A stretch of 64,000 bases of DNA from Ophiura sarsii (taxonomy: Eukaryota > Echinodermata > Ophiuroidea > Amphilepidida > Ophiuridae), in contig CM069448.1 in NCBI GenBank assembly GCA_035610835.1, forward strand, positions 26,871,905 through 26,935,904, read 5' to 3'. The position numbers were made by a program, and so were the translations under genes. Each line of letters opens with the position of its first letter. The stretch's first letter is position 1. Below, in pieces: positions 1 to 11,834 of the stretch. A model generated the notes under the pieces. That model worked only from the letters and a program-made list of their open reading frames with translations. It did not search any database and was not told where the DNA came from.

Positions 1-2036
1 ATGCAGGGGAACGATAGTCAAGCGACCTTGAACGAAAAAAGAAATTGTATTGAAACACTTCAAAATATCAAGAACCAATCTCCAACCCCGAATTTAACTC
101 TATTCTGCCTTAGTAATATTTTGGAATTCAACAAGCTAAGTGCCATATCACCTCTCCAAATCAGTAAGCGCGAAAAACATAGCCGGCTTTGTTGTTTGCA
201 GATCATGGGGTTTATTTGGCTTGGATTCAGCTTTTTTACGGTCTATTTCGGCCTCAGAATTAATTGGAAAATTTCGCGCTGTTGCATTTATTATTGTGTA
301 TTTGCATATTGTGTGCCGTAACGATATATTGTTGATTTCAAGCAACTCTTACACCAGACGCAATGCAATGGCTTTACATGTAATATATTACCGATCAAAT
401 ATGCAAATGCTTGGTAACGCGATAAATCTACGATATGAGACATATCGTGTGTTTTCGCTTTCATGTTTACACAATATGGATTAAATTTCAAACGCGATAA
501 CCAATGAAATTGCAATATTTACACAACGATAAGGTATGAAATTGCTGAAAATTGATCAAACCTGTTTTATAATGTCAGCGCTTGTCAATTATTAACACCA
601 CCGCTAAAACTTTGAGGAAGAGTTGCATTAAGTCATTTTCTTTTTATCGTACAAACATCGCACACAAACAGTTCATTCAACTCTTTTAGGGGAAATTATA
701 ATGCAGAACACAGCAAATTAATAATATAACATTTCAAAACACTCTTTGTTAAACATGGATAGTGATTTTATAGATTTTCAAAAGAGTTAAATTTGGTAAA
801 ACTGGGAATCTACCATTTTTATAAATAGCCTGTATTTCTATCAGAAACGGCTGATTTTAGAATCCAAAATTCCCCGGGAAGCTATACTCTATTTGGCTTA
901 ACTTAACAGACGCAACTTTTACGCACGTGTATGTATCTTCCGTTTTGCAAGGCTCTCAAGGTTCGCGTGCGTTATGTGCTGCAATTAGTAGAATACGCAG
1001 TTACGCCACTGTCTCGTGATGGCCAAATAGACGATAGATAGATGTAGATATGTTAGAATCACAACCATTCTGACCAACAGCAATGGTATGCATATCCAAA
1101 TATATGTCAAATTTCCCGATGTAAATCTCTCTGTATCACTCTGTATATTCCAAGCTATGGCCATGTTTACACCAAGCTCAGTTATTTTGGTGTTTCGTAT
1201 CTCTGTGTTAACACTATGTGTGCTTTGTTTCTTAAACTATTAGAAGACTAGGAAACCGTGTACTTCATCAGGGCTGCGAGATGGAGGTTTTACCTGCGGT
1301 CGATAACTTCATTGGAGTCTCATTGAATGCATGAACTCTTTGTTTGTATTTGAATGTGTGCATCCAATTATGTATTGAGATTGTAATGTTGCATCGAATC
1401 TTGATATGATTTTGTGTCATTTTGGTTATTTCTCATAAGAAAGAAGTCTGAATCAAATAATCTGAAAATAATAAATTCTGTGTTCCTTTACCTTAACTCC
1501 TACTGGTTGCTTTTGGAATGAATCTATCAGGGGGAAAAAAATTGCCAAATGGGGGATGTATATTTTGATGTTATGTACCGTATCCCTAACGGCTCTCAGG
1601 ACTCCAAATAACTAAAGGCTGATTCATGATGGTATAGACCACACCTCCCTCTCATTGCATGGTCATAGCAGGCTATAGAATTTCGGAAAACTTAGTTGTC
1701 CATGGTATACACTCACGTGGCCTAGTCATCAGAGTTGGTATAACTCCCATTAAAGGGGAGGCTGGCCTCATCTGGCTGGGCAAGCTTGATCAAAACTGTT
1801 TAAAGTTCTAATGGGAAAAATTACTTTTCAAAGAATAACATTTATTGAAATAATTGTTTAGATAGGATATATGTGGGGACAAGGAAAATATGTGTTTTCT
1901 GCCCATTTTAATAGTCAATATCCACTCATTTTATTCCTCAGTAGTAACTCCTACCTCAAGTGCTCATTTAGAAATATATATACCGATGGTCCGATGGTTT
2001 ATTCAATTCTCACTTTTGTATCTTGTCTTATAATAG
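1..2036. other. No gene recognised; 5' intron or intergenic DNA of the SH2 adaptor
   Basis: I find no convincing exon, RNA gene or repeat in this stretch. Open frames here are short and show no protein motif. Because the first recognised exon (2037) starts in phase 1 after a good polypyrimidine tract and AG, at least one upstream coding exon must exist, either in here unrecognised or outside the window. Confidence 0.5.
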
Positions 2037-2822
2037 AACCTACCCGTGGAAAAATTCTCCAGAATCGTGAACTTCCTCCACCGCCCTCCCCCAATGCAAG
2101 AAGACCACAAATGCCGCCTCCGCAAGCAGGTAACACCATAGGTACACCGGGCTTACCGCAGCGCCCTCCTAAACCGGAGAGTATCAACGGACATGGGAAT
2201 CCACCAGCTCCTGCCATTCCTACTAGACTGGCCAAGCCACCTATGCAACAGTCGAGAGTTCCGATGAATAAAGTGCTTCCCAATCCTTCCTCAATCGCCT
2301 TAAAACAATGGAGCCCTGGCAGTGAAAGTAAACCCGTAGCACAGCAGGATAGTAGAGACAATCAAAATCATATCAAACCAAATGACGATGAAAATAATGA
2401 ACCGTTAGGAAACAGAAAACACAGCAACGGAAGCAACGTGTCAAATCTTAGGGATCGGTTTAATAACAATAACTCTAAAACCGATGTGAAACCCGACGTG
2501 AGTCCGAGACCTGCTAGACCTAGCATTCCAGGCAAATCCACACCACATCCTGCGGAGAATAGACCAGGCATTCCTGGCAGACCCACAGCTCATCCTCCAC
2601 CAGAGAGAGCCGTGCCTTCGCTACCGAAGAGGGTACAACCGAGTTCCAACAACATTCCAACACCATCGATTCCGACGAGGGTGCCCGCTGCAGAGCCAGA
2701 AACAGCGAGTGTGACACCGAATCCTTCATCAAAACGCTGGCCACCAGTACAGACCAATACAAATGCAGTGGAGCCACCTACCATCATCAAGCCTGTTGTA
2801 CAACCACCAATACCCAAGCCAG
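2037..2822 (+). CDS. SH2 adaptor, large proline-rich exon
   Basis: The exon opens after TTATAATAG and closes before GTAATT, 786 bp, entering and leaving in phase 1. It encodes about 262 residues dominated by Pro, Asn, Arg and Ser. It holds all four PxxPxR motifs (SH3 class II consensus) and one PxxxPR motif (PDVSPR), the type bound by CIN85/CD2AP SH3 domains. A central acidic/Asn-rich stretch separates two proline-rich blocks. The open frame continues 5' to 1871, but the upstream part lacks the composition bias and is treated as intron. Confidence 0.75.
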
Positions 2823-5800
2823 GTAATTTAACTGAAATATAGGGCAAATAGGCAAAATATACATTTTCTGAATCCTTGTGCTCAGACGAACAATTTGGTA
2901 TGCTTTCCAGATCAATTGATGCCCTTTTAGATTTTGACCCCCTGTATTGTGGGACATTCTTTGTTTTTGGTAACATCAAAACTCTCTAATGAGATACCAT
3001 AGGGATGCTAGAAATTATGTTAGCATTTAGTTTTTAGGGGGGAGAGTATTATATGGGAACCCATGTTTCCGACTAATCATGGTTTTTTACAAACATCATA
3101 TTTAGATTCCTGTCATCTAATTGGTTAAAGGTGTATATGTTACGATCACTTTTTGGGGGCTATGATTTTTTTTCTTCACATCATGATATTTTGATATCAG
3201 AAGAATCCCCATATTTTTCTCATTATGTCTGTAAAATCGTAGGGGCCAGAAATATTCCATTTAGAAATTATAGGCTAAAATGTGGTGAATTACTGCCAAA
3301 GGTGGTTAACCACCAGCCAGTTATAGTACTACTCAATGGGCAAAATTATTGTGACCTTGTGCTTCTAAATTTAGAACCATTGCAGTTATGCAACTCAAAC
3401 TTTAGAATGTGACAATTTTAAGGATGCCCTTTCATGTGAAATAGAAAACATCAAGTTGAAAATTGGGCCAGCAATCAGAACATCTACCTTTAAAAGCTGG
3501 GGATAACCTTAACAATGCCTTCAATTTCAACATGACGAATAAGCCGGGGCATAATTTGGGCGTTTTTTATGTCGCACACCTTGTTGCTAATTGACAGGTC
3601 TATTTTAATATTATCTTGTGAAGTGAACAAAGGTTTAGCTTCAAATCAACAATTTATTGATATATTTCTATATCTAATCCAGTAAAAACCTCTCCGCCCC
3701 AAACACCTGTTGCGCCAGCCAGAGAGCCGCGCCCATCGCCACGTCCGTCACCGAGACATTTGGCACCCGCAGAACCCATACCCGTTGTTAAACCACCACC
3801 ATCTCCTACCAGGCAGCGGCCAAAATCAACTGTAAGTGAAAACATTTAGGTTTTTTGGGTTTAATTTGGTAAAAAAAGATGGTTTCATTCAATTTTCTAA
3901 GGACAGTAGAGTTACATTTTGAACATGTTAACACTTTCCATGCGGCTATTAGTTTTACCATTATACAAAACTGATTTTTCAGAAACCTTACGCAACTTTC
4001 AAGGTCTATTTCAAGGATTACAGAATCAATACTAGGCATGTTTGTACTTATTTCAATGCATTTCTCATAGTGATTCCAAATATGGTAATGATATTCAATA
4101 ATTTTGTCATTTCTGAAACATTTTGTGAAGTTTTAGAATGTCGTCTGCAGACGCCTGCCGTGTGGAAATTGTTAATTGCACTTTTCTTTGATGATTCGAA
4201 TTCCGCTGTTGTTCTTCTGAAAAAATGATTGCAGTCCTGAATCACACACAGGATAAGAGTAAAATTACTTGACTCATATTAAAATATTATATCAAAAATA
4301 TTTCTAATCTAAATATGGGGACAACCAATACTGGAAGCAATAGCGACACTGCTATCATCAGCACAAAAAAAATCATGACATTTCATGGTACTGGTACTGT
4401 TGTGGTTGATTTCGCCGATTTCTCATATCACCTGACTGAATAAACCCTATTCCTAACACCATCCTTAAAACTTTCCATGCGGCTATTAGTTTTACCATAT
4501 ACAAAACAGATTTTTCAGAAACCTTTTCCAACTTTCAAAGTCTATCTCAAGAATTACTGAACTAATACTAGGCATGTTTGTACTTATTTTGATGCATTTC
4601 CCATGGTGATTCCAAATATGGTAATCAATTCAATAGATTTGATTTTTTTTAAATATTTTGTGTCATATTGGAATGTTGTCTGTAGACGCCTGTCGCGTGG
4701 AAAATGTTAACCTTAACTCTAGTCCTATAACCTATCCCTGAATCATGCTGTGTGAGAAGTTTGCCGAGGCGTAAATCAGCTATTTCAATACCATCAGCGG
4801 TAGTGAGATGACAACCAGTTTTGTAAATGTTACTGTATTTTTTTAATCAAACAAAATTGTGATTTTCATACTCAATTACGCACACATTTTATGTACAAGT
4901 GGATACATGAACAATAGCTATTTAATGAAACTTATTTTAAAAACACAATAACCTTGGTCATCTATATGAAATAAAGATCTAACAATGTCATTTTATCTAT
5001 GAGTTCAGCATAGCAAAGATAAAACAAGGCAGGCATGATAATTTAAAGATGAAAATCTGAAAGTAGATATTTTGAACACTCAAAAGTATACTTTTTTGCC
5101 CAAATTTTCCTTTATTTAGTCCGAGATGTGTAATTTTGACATTAAAAGCCAATTTGTCTACATCTTGCACCCCCACCATCTCACACCCCTTGTTTTCCCC
5201 CTCCCTCAAAATAAAATTATGAGTGTGCTGCCACTGATATCATCACTTATATATTATACTTTGGTTTTCTTTGTTTGTAAAATATTCTTTTGAGAAACAT
5301 TGATTTTTCTGAAAATGTGTCCTACCTTACTCACTCACAGAATGAGCTTAATAACTACCCCTGGTACTATAGCGACATAAAACGAGGAAAGGCTTTTCAG
5401 GCAGTCACAGATTTTGGTCAGGTATGTACGCATATATATGAAACTTGAAGAATTGGCAGTACCGTGGCTAGGCCATGGATTTGGGCTACTTTTTACCCCT
5501 GCGCCGCAGGTTGAAAAACCAAGGTGCTGCGTCCTGCATACAGTTAGGCTTCCAATGTATTTTCTATGGGCTCACCAAATAAATTGGGTTTTTGTTGTCG
5601 TGTGCCGTGCTCTAGAGGGCACATGTGCTGCGGTTTGGGACAAAATTCAAACGGTAACACTGAGAATTTGTGAATATGTAGATGCCCACCCAGGGTAAAG
5701 AACTATCAGAACTTTTTTACTTTACAAGAGCTTAGGCATGGACTATGGACATACATGGTGCGCATATCATGCCATATGCAGGCATAATATTTTGTAGATT

Positions 5801-7388
5801 TCTTTTCACTGTAAGTAGATTCCTTTTCACTGAAAGTAGATTTCTTTTCACTGAAAGTAGATTTCTTTTCACTGAAAGTAGATTTCTTTTCACTGAAAGT
5901 AGATTTCTTTTCACTGAAAGTAGATTTCTTTTCACTGAAAGTAGATTTCTTTTCACTGAAAGTAGATTTCTTTTCACTGAAAGTAGATTTCTTTTCACTG
6001 AAAGTAGATTTCTTTTCACTGAAAGTAGATTTCTTTTCACTGAAAGTTAAAAAAAATTCACTGAAAGAAAATAACCTATATGCGAAATGCGATTTTATAT
6101 ATAGTTCATGCATTTTTGGTCTTAAAAAAAAAATCAAATCAAGAATTGAAATGTGACTAAAAACCTGAATATAAACCTGGTACAGCTGTGTGTGCTCTTG
6201 AATGGCTAACATATAACAATTTGTCTGTGTTTCTTTTTACAGGATGGTGGATTTTTAGTGAGAGATAGTGAAAGTAAAGCTAGGGAAACGCCCTATTCGC
6301 TTACACTGTGGTATGCTTCCAAAATACGAAACCTTAAGATAAGGCGGCGTGAGGATGGAAAGTTTGCACTTGGCAATTTTAAGGAGAATGAATTGGTAAG
6401 ACTTTAGGGGGCGGTTGTTTTCTATAGTAAGTTTCCTTTTTGTCAAAATTTCAAAAAATATTAGATCAAGTTAAAAATTAAAAAAATTGTACCTAAGTTA
6501 GTCTCTTAACATCATCATCAAGTGATTTAGGCATTTTTTACTCAAAATTAGAATAGTGACAAAGTTCTCGCGTGCCATTGTCAAAATTGATTATCTTTCT
6601 TATTGAATCCTCATTTATACAAGAAGAAATGGTGATCAATTGTATCACAGTGAACACAGTAACATCTTAACAATGCTGATATCGTCATGATTGGTCCACT
6701 TTGGTTCCTCTGCCATTAACTGGAATAGTTCCAAAGCAAACGAAAATGTTGACAACTTTTGGAAATATTTGTAAAATGACTTTTCCAACTTTCTTTTTGT
6801 CATTCATTACAATTGATAATTTGAGGTGTTTTATTCATTGTTTCATATTGTTTCATTACTGACCAACTACTCCTGTTTGAAAGGCCGTCCGCCTGTAGAA
6901 CAGGATTTGATGTCCCTTAAAATAAAGGAGAGCAATTGCCATTACTTTAAACCCTGTTCTGTTTTTATCTTTTTTGTTGCTAAACAGACATTTGTCTATT
7001 ACGTGACAAAAATAAAAGCTTATTCTTGTTGGTTTTTTCCAAACATTTGTCTTAAATTTTAAAAGAAATCCGACATTTAACAAAAAAGTTCAAACAAACA
7101 ACAACAAAAATCAACAACAACAAAATATTCAAAAACATTGTAAAAATGAAAAGATTTTTTTTCTTTCTCACAATTTTGTTTAAAAAATGGGTCAGTCAGG
7201 CCCGTAACAGGGTTGGGTTTTTTTCATTGCCTTCACAACTTATCTTAACTTTATTTATAATCCCATTATCATTACAGACGCATGACAGCCCGTCACAAAT
7301 GATCCAGTACTACCAACAGGAACCAGTGATCTTGGCCAACGATGCAGGCAAAGTTAAACTCAAAACAGCTGTATTTATAGATAACTAA
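2037..7388 (+). CDS. SLP-76/BLNK-like SH2 adaptor, 5'-partial, five exons
   Basis: Exons 2037-2822, 3683-3831, 5341-5421, 6243-6395 and 7278-7388 join in frame (phases 1,0,0,0) to a TAA at 7386-7388. The product is a long proline-rich, basic, low-complexity region followed by one C-terminal SH2 domain of about 105 residues that ends the protein. That order (Pro-rich linker, then terminal SH2) is typical of the SLP-76/BLNK/CLNK adaptors, which act in the cytoplasm and link tyrosine-kinase signalling to effectors. The SH2 has the FLVRDS motif with its phosphotyrosine-binding Arg (codon 6261-6263). Asn replaces the usual beta-D His, as I recall for SLP-76. Four class II SH3 ligands (PAIPTR, PGIPGR, PSLPKR, PSIPTR) and two PxxxPR motifs (PDVSPR, PRPSPR) lie in the linker. 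No tyrosine occurs in the first exon seen, so phosphorylation sites would be upstream. The family call is inference from architecture and motif style; other Pro-rich SH2 adaptors remain possible. Confidence 0.75.
2823..3682 (+). other. Intron of the SH2 adaptor
   Basis: 860 bp with GT-AG ends. An open frame at 3131-3412 lacks any recognisable motif and ends inside AT-rich sequence, so I treat it as intronic. Confidence 0.6.
3683..3831 (+). CDS. SH2 adaptor, second proline-rich exon
   Basis: Acceptor CTAATCCAG and donor GTAAGT bound 149 bp that continue the frame from 2822 with no stop. The text is Pro/Arg/Ser-rich with a PRPSPRPSPR run, matching the previous exon in composition. It ends in phase 0, matching the SH2 exon at 5341. 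Confidence 0.75.
3928..4175. mobile_element. TTAA-flanked MITE, family M1, copy 1
   Basis: Terminal inverted repeats near CACTTTCCACGCGGC, with TTAA at both borders (3928-3931 and 4172-4175), inside an adaptor intron. The same family recurs at 4465-4710, 13276-13845, 53341-53556, 53992-54212 and, truncated, at 54639. TTAA target sites are characteristic of piggyBac-type transposition; the assignment is inferred from that alone. Confidence 0.7.
4465..4710. mobile_element. TTAA-flanked MITE, family M1, copy 2
   Basis: Second copy in the same intron and orientation as the one at 3928, with matching inner sequence (TGCGGCTATTAGTTTTACCA near the left end, CTGTAGACGCC near the right end) and TTAA at both ends. 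The remainder of this 1.5-kb intron, to 5340, shows nothing else. Confidence 0.65.
5341..5421 (+). CDS. SH2 adaptor, start of SH2 domain
   Basis: Twenty-seven codons between CTCACTCACAG and GTATGT. They encode the first strand and helix A of the SH2 domain, including the NYPWYYSDIKRGKA start; a Trp followed by a Tyr pair and a basic helix is the usual SH2 opening in this family. Confidence 0.85.
5794..6048. repeat. 21-bp minisatellite in SH2-adaptor intron
   Basis: About 12 near-perfect copies of a 21-bp unit (GTAGATTTCTTTTCACTGAAA). Because 21 is a multiple of three, frames stay open on both strands; those frames are artefacts. It lies in the intron just before the SH2 core exon. Confidence 0.95.
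6243..6395 (+). CDS. SH2 adaptor, SH2 core with FLVR motif
   Basis: Fifty-one codons between TTTTTACAG and GTAAGA, phase 0 at both ends. They contain FLVRDS (strand beta-B, Arg at 6261-6263), the BC loop, strand beta-C (YSLTLWY) and beta-D (IRNLKIRR). All residues needed for phosphotyrosine binding appear present. Confidence 0.9.
6396..7277 (+). other. Intron of the SH2 adaptor
   Basis: 882 bp between GTAAGA and ATTACAG, AT-rich, with no repeat or exon that I recognise. Confidence 0.6.
7278..7388 (+). CDS. SH2 adaptor, terminal exon
   Basis: Acceptor ATTACAG, then 36 codons and TAA. It encodes helix B (SPSQMIQYYQQ) and the last strands (PVILAND...KLKTAVFIDN), ending the protein a few residues after the domain. 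From 7328 onward the coding sequence plus 3' flank is the founder of a tandem repeat that continues to about 8004. Confidence 0.85.
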   Translation, partial: THDSPSQMIQYYQQEPVILANDAGKVKLKTAVFIDN

Positions 7389-8004
7389 ATGAGTCAAATG
7401 TTATCCCAAATTGCAAAATAGGGGGGGGGGGGGGGGTGGAGTGATCTTTGCCAACGATGCTGTGAAATGAAACTCAAAACAGCTGTATTTATAGATAACT
7501 AAATGATTAAGTATGTTATTCCAAATCGCCAAATCGAGGTGGGGGGGGGGGGTTGAAAGTGATCTCTGCCAATGATGCTGTGAAGTGAGACTCAAAAAGC
7601 TGTATTGATAGACATCTAAATGATTAGTTATGTTATCCCAAATCCCCAAATCGAGGAGGGGTGAAAGTAATCTTTGCCAACGATGCTGTGAAGTGAGACT
7701 CAAAAAGCTGTATTTATAGATAACTAAATGATTTTATCCCAAACAATGTCGGCAAGATCAATCTCAAAACAGCTGTATTTATTGATAACTGAATGGTTTG
7801 TATGTTATCCCAAATCGCCAAATCGAGGGGAAGATATCTTTGCCAACGATGCTGTGAAGTGAGACTCAAAAAAGCTGTATTTATAGATAACTAAATGGTT
7901 TGTATGTTATCCCAAATTGAGGGGGTGAAAGTGATCTTTGCAAATGATGCTGGCAAAGTCAGGCCTTAAACAGCTGTATTTATAGACAATTGAATGGTTA
8001 ATCA
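7328..8004 (+). repeat. Tandem copies of the SH2 adaptor's final coding segment and 3' flank
   Basis: The founder (from 7328) is the last 61 bp of coding sequence plus about 45 bp beyond the stop. Six further diverged copies follow, starting near 7439, 7557, 7662, 7744, 7830 and 7925. Each keeps a version of CAGCTGTATTTATAGATAAC followed by TAA or TGA, and most keep GATCTTTGCCAACGATGCTG. Poly-G runs separate some copies. No copy has its own acceptor site, so they probably lie in the 3' UTR or just downstream. Unit length is about 85-115 bp. Confidence 0.9.
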
Positions 8005-8602
8005 GGGTGTTTTTCCTTGGCCTAAATCCAATACTGTATATGTGCTAATTTTCGTGAGGGTTTTATTTTCACGAATTTGGCGAGTGGACATGAAACCATG
8101 AAAATATAAACACTCACAAATATTCTTTTGCAATAAAGTTAAATTGTAATTATTGTAGAAACCGTGAAATAAAAGTCTTGCACACTTTCCAAAAACTATG
8201 AAATGGCGAAAATATCTGTACGCGAAAATTTCCACTTGTACAGTAGTGTAAATGTAAAATGTTATGTATTTGTAATCAGGCCATGTTTAACCTATTCCTG
8301 AATCATGTTGTGTAAAAATATTTTGTATATAATTACAAATATAATGTATAGTTTGAAATTTATTCATATTAAATTTTCTATTAATCTGCCAACGAGAATA
8401 CAATAATTATATACAGCCCGGATGCTGTAAATCTAAAATCAATGTATTTGAATTTATCTCATGATTCCATGTTTTAGTTTTGATTTGCTGGTACCCCATT
8501 CTTTTATTATAATAAGCAACCTCCTACAGGATATTGATGGAGCTCAGTATCACAGTGCACTACCTGGCTCATTTTCAAGAACATTAAATATGTTTCCATA
8601 GC
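8005..8602. other. AT-rich 3' flank of the SH2 adaptor
   Basis: AATAAA occurs near 8133 and could serve as a polyadenylation signal, but the choice is weak in such AT-rich DNA. Nothing else is recognised. Confidence 0.35.
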
Positions 8603-8610
8603 ATCACATG

Positions 8611-8963
8611 CAGGGATCGCATTCTGACACGTCTGCGCATCCTAGACCTCTCACTTTCTAATAGTGACGCGTCAGGTTTCAAATTGGAAAGACTTCCGGG
8701 TCCCGATCAAAATTGAAGGGACCCCTTAAATCTGACGATGTATGGAAATGGAAACCTTAAGAAATTCTGTAAATTACATATCCATCCTTTGCTCACAATA
8801 TAAATTCATTAAAACTGCCCGTAAAAAAGTACAAATTTTAAATACCCAAACTTCAGGACCCCTCAATTTCTTGGGGGACCCCTTAAATTTGTTTTTTGAA
8901 GTCCTACGGGGTCCGGAAAAATGTCATGGGACCTCTCACATTTTTGATCCAGTGCTATCCCTG
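8611..8963. mobile_element. hAT-type non-autonomous element with 8-bp duplication
   Basis: Ends CAGGGATCGCA / TGCTATCCCTG are inverted repeats. Flanks are ATCACATG (8603-8610) and ATCACATA (8964-8971), an 8-bp duplication with one mismatch, as expected for hAT. There is no transposase; the inside has GGACCCCTTAAAT-like motifs. Confidence 0.7.
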
Positions 8964-9238
8964 ATCACATAATTATAACATTTCGATATTATATTAGGAT
9001 ATTTTACTAATAAAACCAAACGATAGTGCAGAGTGAGTGAAAATATTCGAGTCCCGTTTTAGAAAATCAGTAAAATTATTTCTTGGTTAAAATGTGTCAA
9101 TTTGTTATTTGAAAATAAGAGTGTATTTTGTCATAACAATACACAATTGTATGCTATATAATTATATCCATTTTTTTCACAAAATCACAAAATCTAAAGT
9201 TCCAGGGTTATGATGTAACATCGCAGTATATGTTGAAA

Positions 9239-9529
9239 TCAGGACCTAAATATGTGACGCGATCAAGAGGAATGAGTCGGATGTCGGGGAATCCCAAATT
9301 GAGATATGGCCAATTCAAAATGGCGGCTTACATAAGTTTTGATGGAAATTCATGTATACAATTTGACGTAACTTTGGAACAAAATGTCGTATCGGCATGG
9401 GGTTTTCAGTTTCTAAAAGCTCTAGGTGTATCCTTTAAAACTGTATTAAAAACTCATTTTCGACCAGGATCGACATCCGACTCATTCCTCTTGATCCCGT
9501 CACATATTTTGACTCACCCTGTATATAAA
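9239..9529. mobile_element. Inverted-repeat MITE with CAGGGTGAGTCAAAA end
   Basis: A 36-bp inverted repeat (9251-9286 versus 9471-9506, one mismatch) carries the core GATCAAGAGGAATGAGTCGG. The right end finishes TTTTGACTCACCCTG, the same terminus as the element at 45941-46613. The left end is more diverged. Confidence 0.75.
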
Positions 9530-9756
9530 TATTGACTGCCTGATAATGTGATAGTATCACAAGGTCCATTTTGCACAAGGCAGAGCCGGGTGTAATGGAA
9601 TGATCAAGATTAGACTTAGTGATATAGTTTTATGAATTGCACACAAATAGGTATCCAATATTTGTTTTACATAATGATATCAGAAATTGTCGAGTGTACA
9701 ATTTGTTTTCATATCTAATCACATATCTGAAATCATGTCCATTATAAAAGAACAAA

Positions 9757-9944
9757 TAGGGTAAAGGCGCCAGTTTACGATCAGTGCCTATTTTCGGGCA
9801 CTTCGCCCAAATTGTGTAATGAAAATGACCTCGTCGTTATAAACTGACGGCTAAATAACAGCCGCATAGTTGATACCCGGTATTACTTTAAAATGGTGAG
9901 GACCGATGCAATTACACGATTTGGCGACTGGCGACTTTACCCTA
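9757..9944. mobile_element. TA-flanked MITE
   Basis: TAGGGTAAAGGCGCCAGT at the left is matched by the complement of ACTGGCGACTTTACCCTA at the right. TA at both borders fits Tc1/mariner-type insertion. There is no coding content. Confidence 0.65.
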
Positions 9945-10572
9945 GTTACAGTCAGTTACTTACTCAGTGTTGTTTTCAACAAATTATTTTTATTCACGCA
10001 GTTTCCCTGAGCTGTGCAATTGTGATGTGAAATGTAAAAATGTCAGGAATATTGTTTTTTAGATATAACCAAAATGATACATGGAAAGAATATTTTTCAA
10101 ATTGTTAGTCAAATAATTATAAATTACAAGTAACATTGTTTGAAGAAAGAAAGAGAGAAAAGCGTTACTGTAGTAATTAATTTCATTCCATAAAGATAAA
10201 GGTCTTAGTATTTCGGGAGACACCCTGTAATAATATATAATTTGGTCATTTTAATGTGATGCCTTTACATACTGTATATGACTATTATTGTTTCTTTCTA
10301 CAAATCTCAACTCAAAATCGGTTCTTGTTGTATAATTTGATGTTGATATGCAAATATGATTATCACTGAGCTTTCATTCATAAGGAGGAAGGGCTGAGGA
10401 ATAAAGGTGTGGGGTTTTATGATTACCAAATGCATTGCCAAAATTACCAAAAATGTCTATAAATGATGTTTTTGGTGCCAAAGGGTATTAGAATATTTCT
10501 TCAATAGAATGTTGTAAACTGATCAAATTTATGGTTTACAAATGAATTGAAAGCAAAGGTTTTACATAAAAA

Positions 10573-10640
10573 ACTGATGATATGTGATTTGAACCCAGCA
10601 AATGTCATAAGCACTAGACCAGCTAGGCTGTCAGTGCTAA
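10573..10640 (-). mobile_element. tRNA-like SINE head, relic
   Basis: On the minus strand, TAGCTGGTCTAGTGC resembles a pol III A box and GGGTTCAAATC a B box, about 30 bp apart. The anticodon stem does not pair well, so this is a SINE relic rather than a tRNA gene. The surrounding 9945-11135 has nothing else that I recognise. Confidence 0.4.
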
Positions 10641-11135
10641 GGGAGCCATTTTAATCTGACAAAAGAGTTAGGGTAGCCCATGGTCTTATGTGTATTATGG
10701 AATAAACCTGTACAACTCGTAAAATATATTTTTTTGCACTAGACTAACTTGAACCAAATTTATAAATAAGTCCTTCGCTGAATTCAAAGGATTCCAACAT
10801 ATCAGGTGTTATCTTGAAAGCCAAGTTTTCCAAATTATATCCAGGCTGTGAAATACAACTAAACAAAGTTTATATTTGTTTTGCGTATAATTCTATTGAT
10901 AAATAGGGTGGGGATTTTTTTAATCCCAGCACAACCTCTAGTTAAATATCACAAAGCAATGTGAATACAGGTAGATAGAAAGCCCGTTGTTCAGCCCAAT
11001 GGGGAGGTATAGGTACCAATACATTATCACACAAATGCACGGCTATGAATGAACAAACAATGGACTTGTACTGAACTGACCACGCACATGGATATTGACT
11101 CCTCGTGCGGCAGCCGGCAATGTTGAAATTTCTGA

Positions 11136-11360
11136 TTAACCCCCTGAGAACTACCGGCCGATTGGTTAAAAAGATGGATACATCATTTATTGAACCAATG
11201 AGCGACATTGTTAGAATAATTGTATCCCTGGTAAAGATAGAATTGAAACATTTTAATGTTTCTAACAAGCTGCATTTGAATTGGCTATTCATATGAGTAC
11301 ATCTTGTAATAAACCAATCAGAACCACTGTAAGATAGACAGATAGACCCCAGAGGGTTAA
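11136..11360. mobile_element. Short TTAA-flanked MITE
   Basis: Left border TTAACCCCCTGAG and right border complementary to TTAACCCTCTGGGG, so TTAA lies at both ends of a 225-bp unit without coding content. It resembles piggyBac-type MITEs. Confidence 0.5.
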
Positions 11361-11834
11361 ATTGGTATACTTGGAAACGTTATTTGTACAAAAGCAAATT
11401 GATCATGCTGACAGTGTAAAATGTTTTGTTGTTGTTTTTAAAATACATTATATTGAATCATAAATGGATTATTTAAGCTCACATTATTATTTACTCAGAC
11501 CTTTTGGAACTGTAGTTGCTACTCCCGAGTTTTCAAGAAGATTGCTTCCTTACCCGGTATTTACTCAGAATTATATTGTATTTCCGATGGTAAATGCATT
11601 GGGGGCTTGCACTGAAAATCACCAAAGCATCACTTGATATCATAATATTCTAGATTCAGGTTATGATCAGTTAATTCCAAACTAAACTGATATTGAAAAA
11701 TAACATTTAAAAACACACATACGGTTCATTGCATTCCATGATGGTAGCAGTATCAATACATGAACAAATTGATCTCTTTTCATCCTGGTCTTTGGTCTTT
11801 CATTGAGTAACTGTGCTGGAAATGCATTACATAT

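Noticed and set aside
1999..2979. Long antisense frames across the proline-rich exon
   Set aside because: Shadows of the biased codon composition of the + strand exon; Gly/Leu-rich with no motif.
3131..3412. 93-codon + strand frame in an adaptor intron
   Set aside because: No splice-site support, no motif, and inside an intron whose flanking exons join in frame without it.
5414..5698. 94-codon frame starting at the exon 5341-5421 donor
   Set aside because: It is read-through past a good donor (GTATGT); the SH2 domain continues in frame only at 6243.
5706..6212. Minus- and plus-strand frames with repeated TFSEKKS / RFLFTES
   Set aside because: Product of the 21-bp intronic minisatellite, whose length is a multiple of three.
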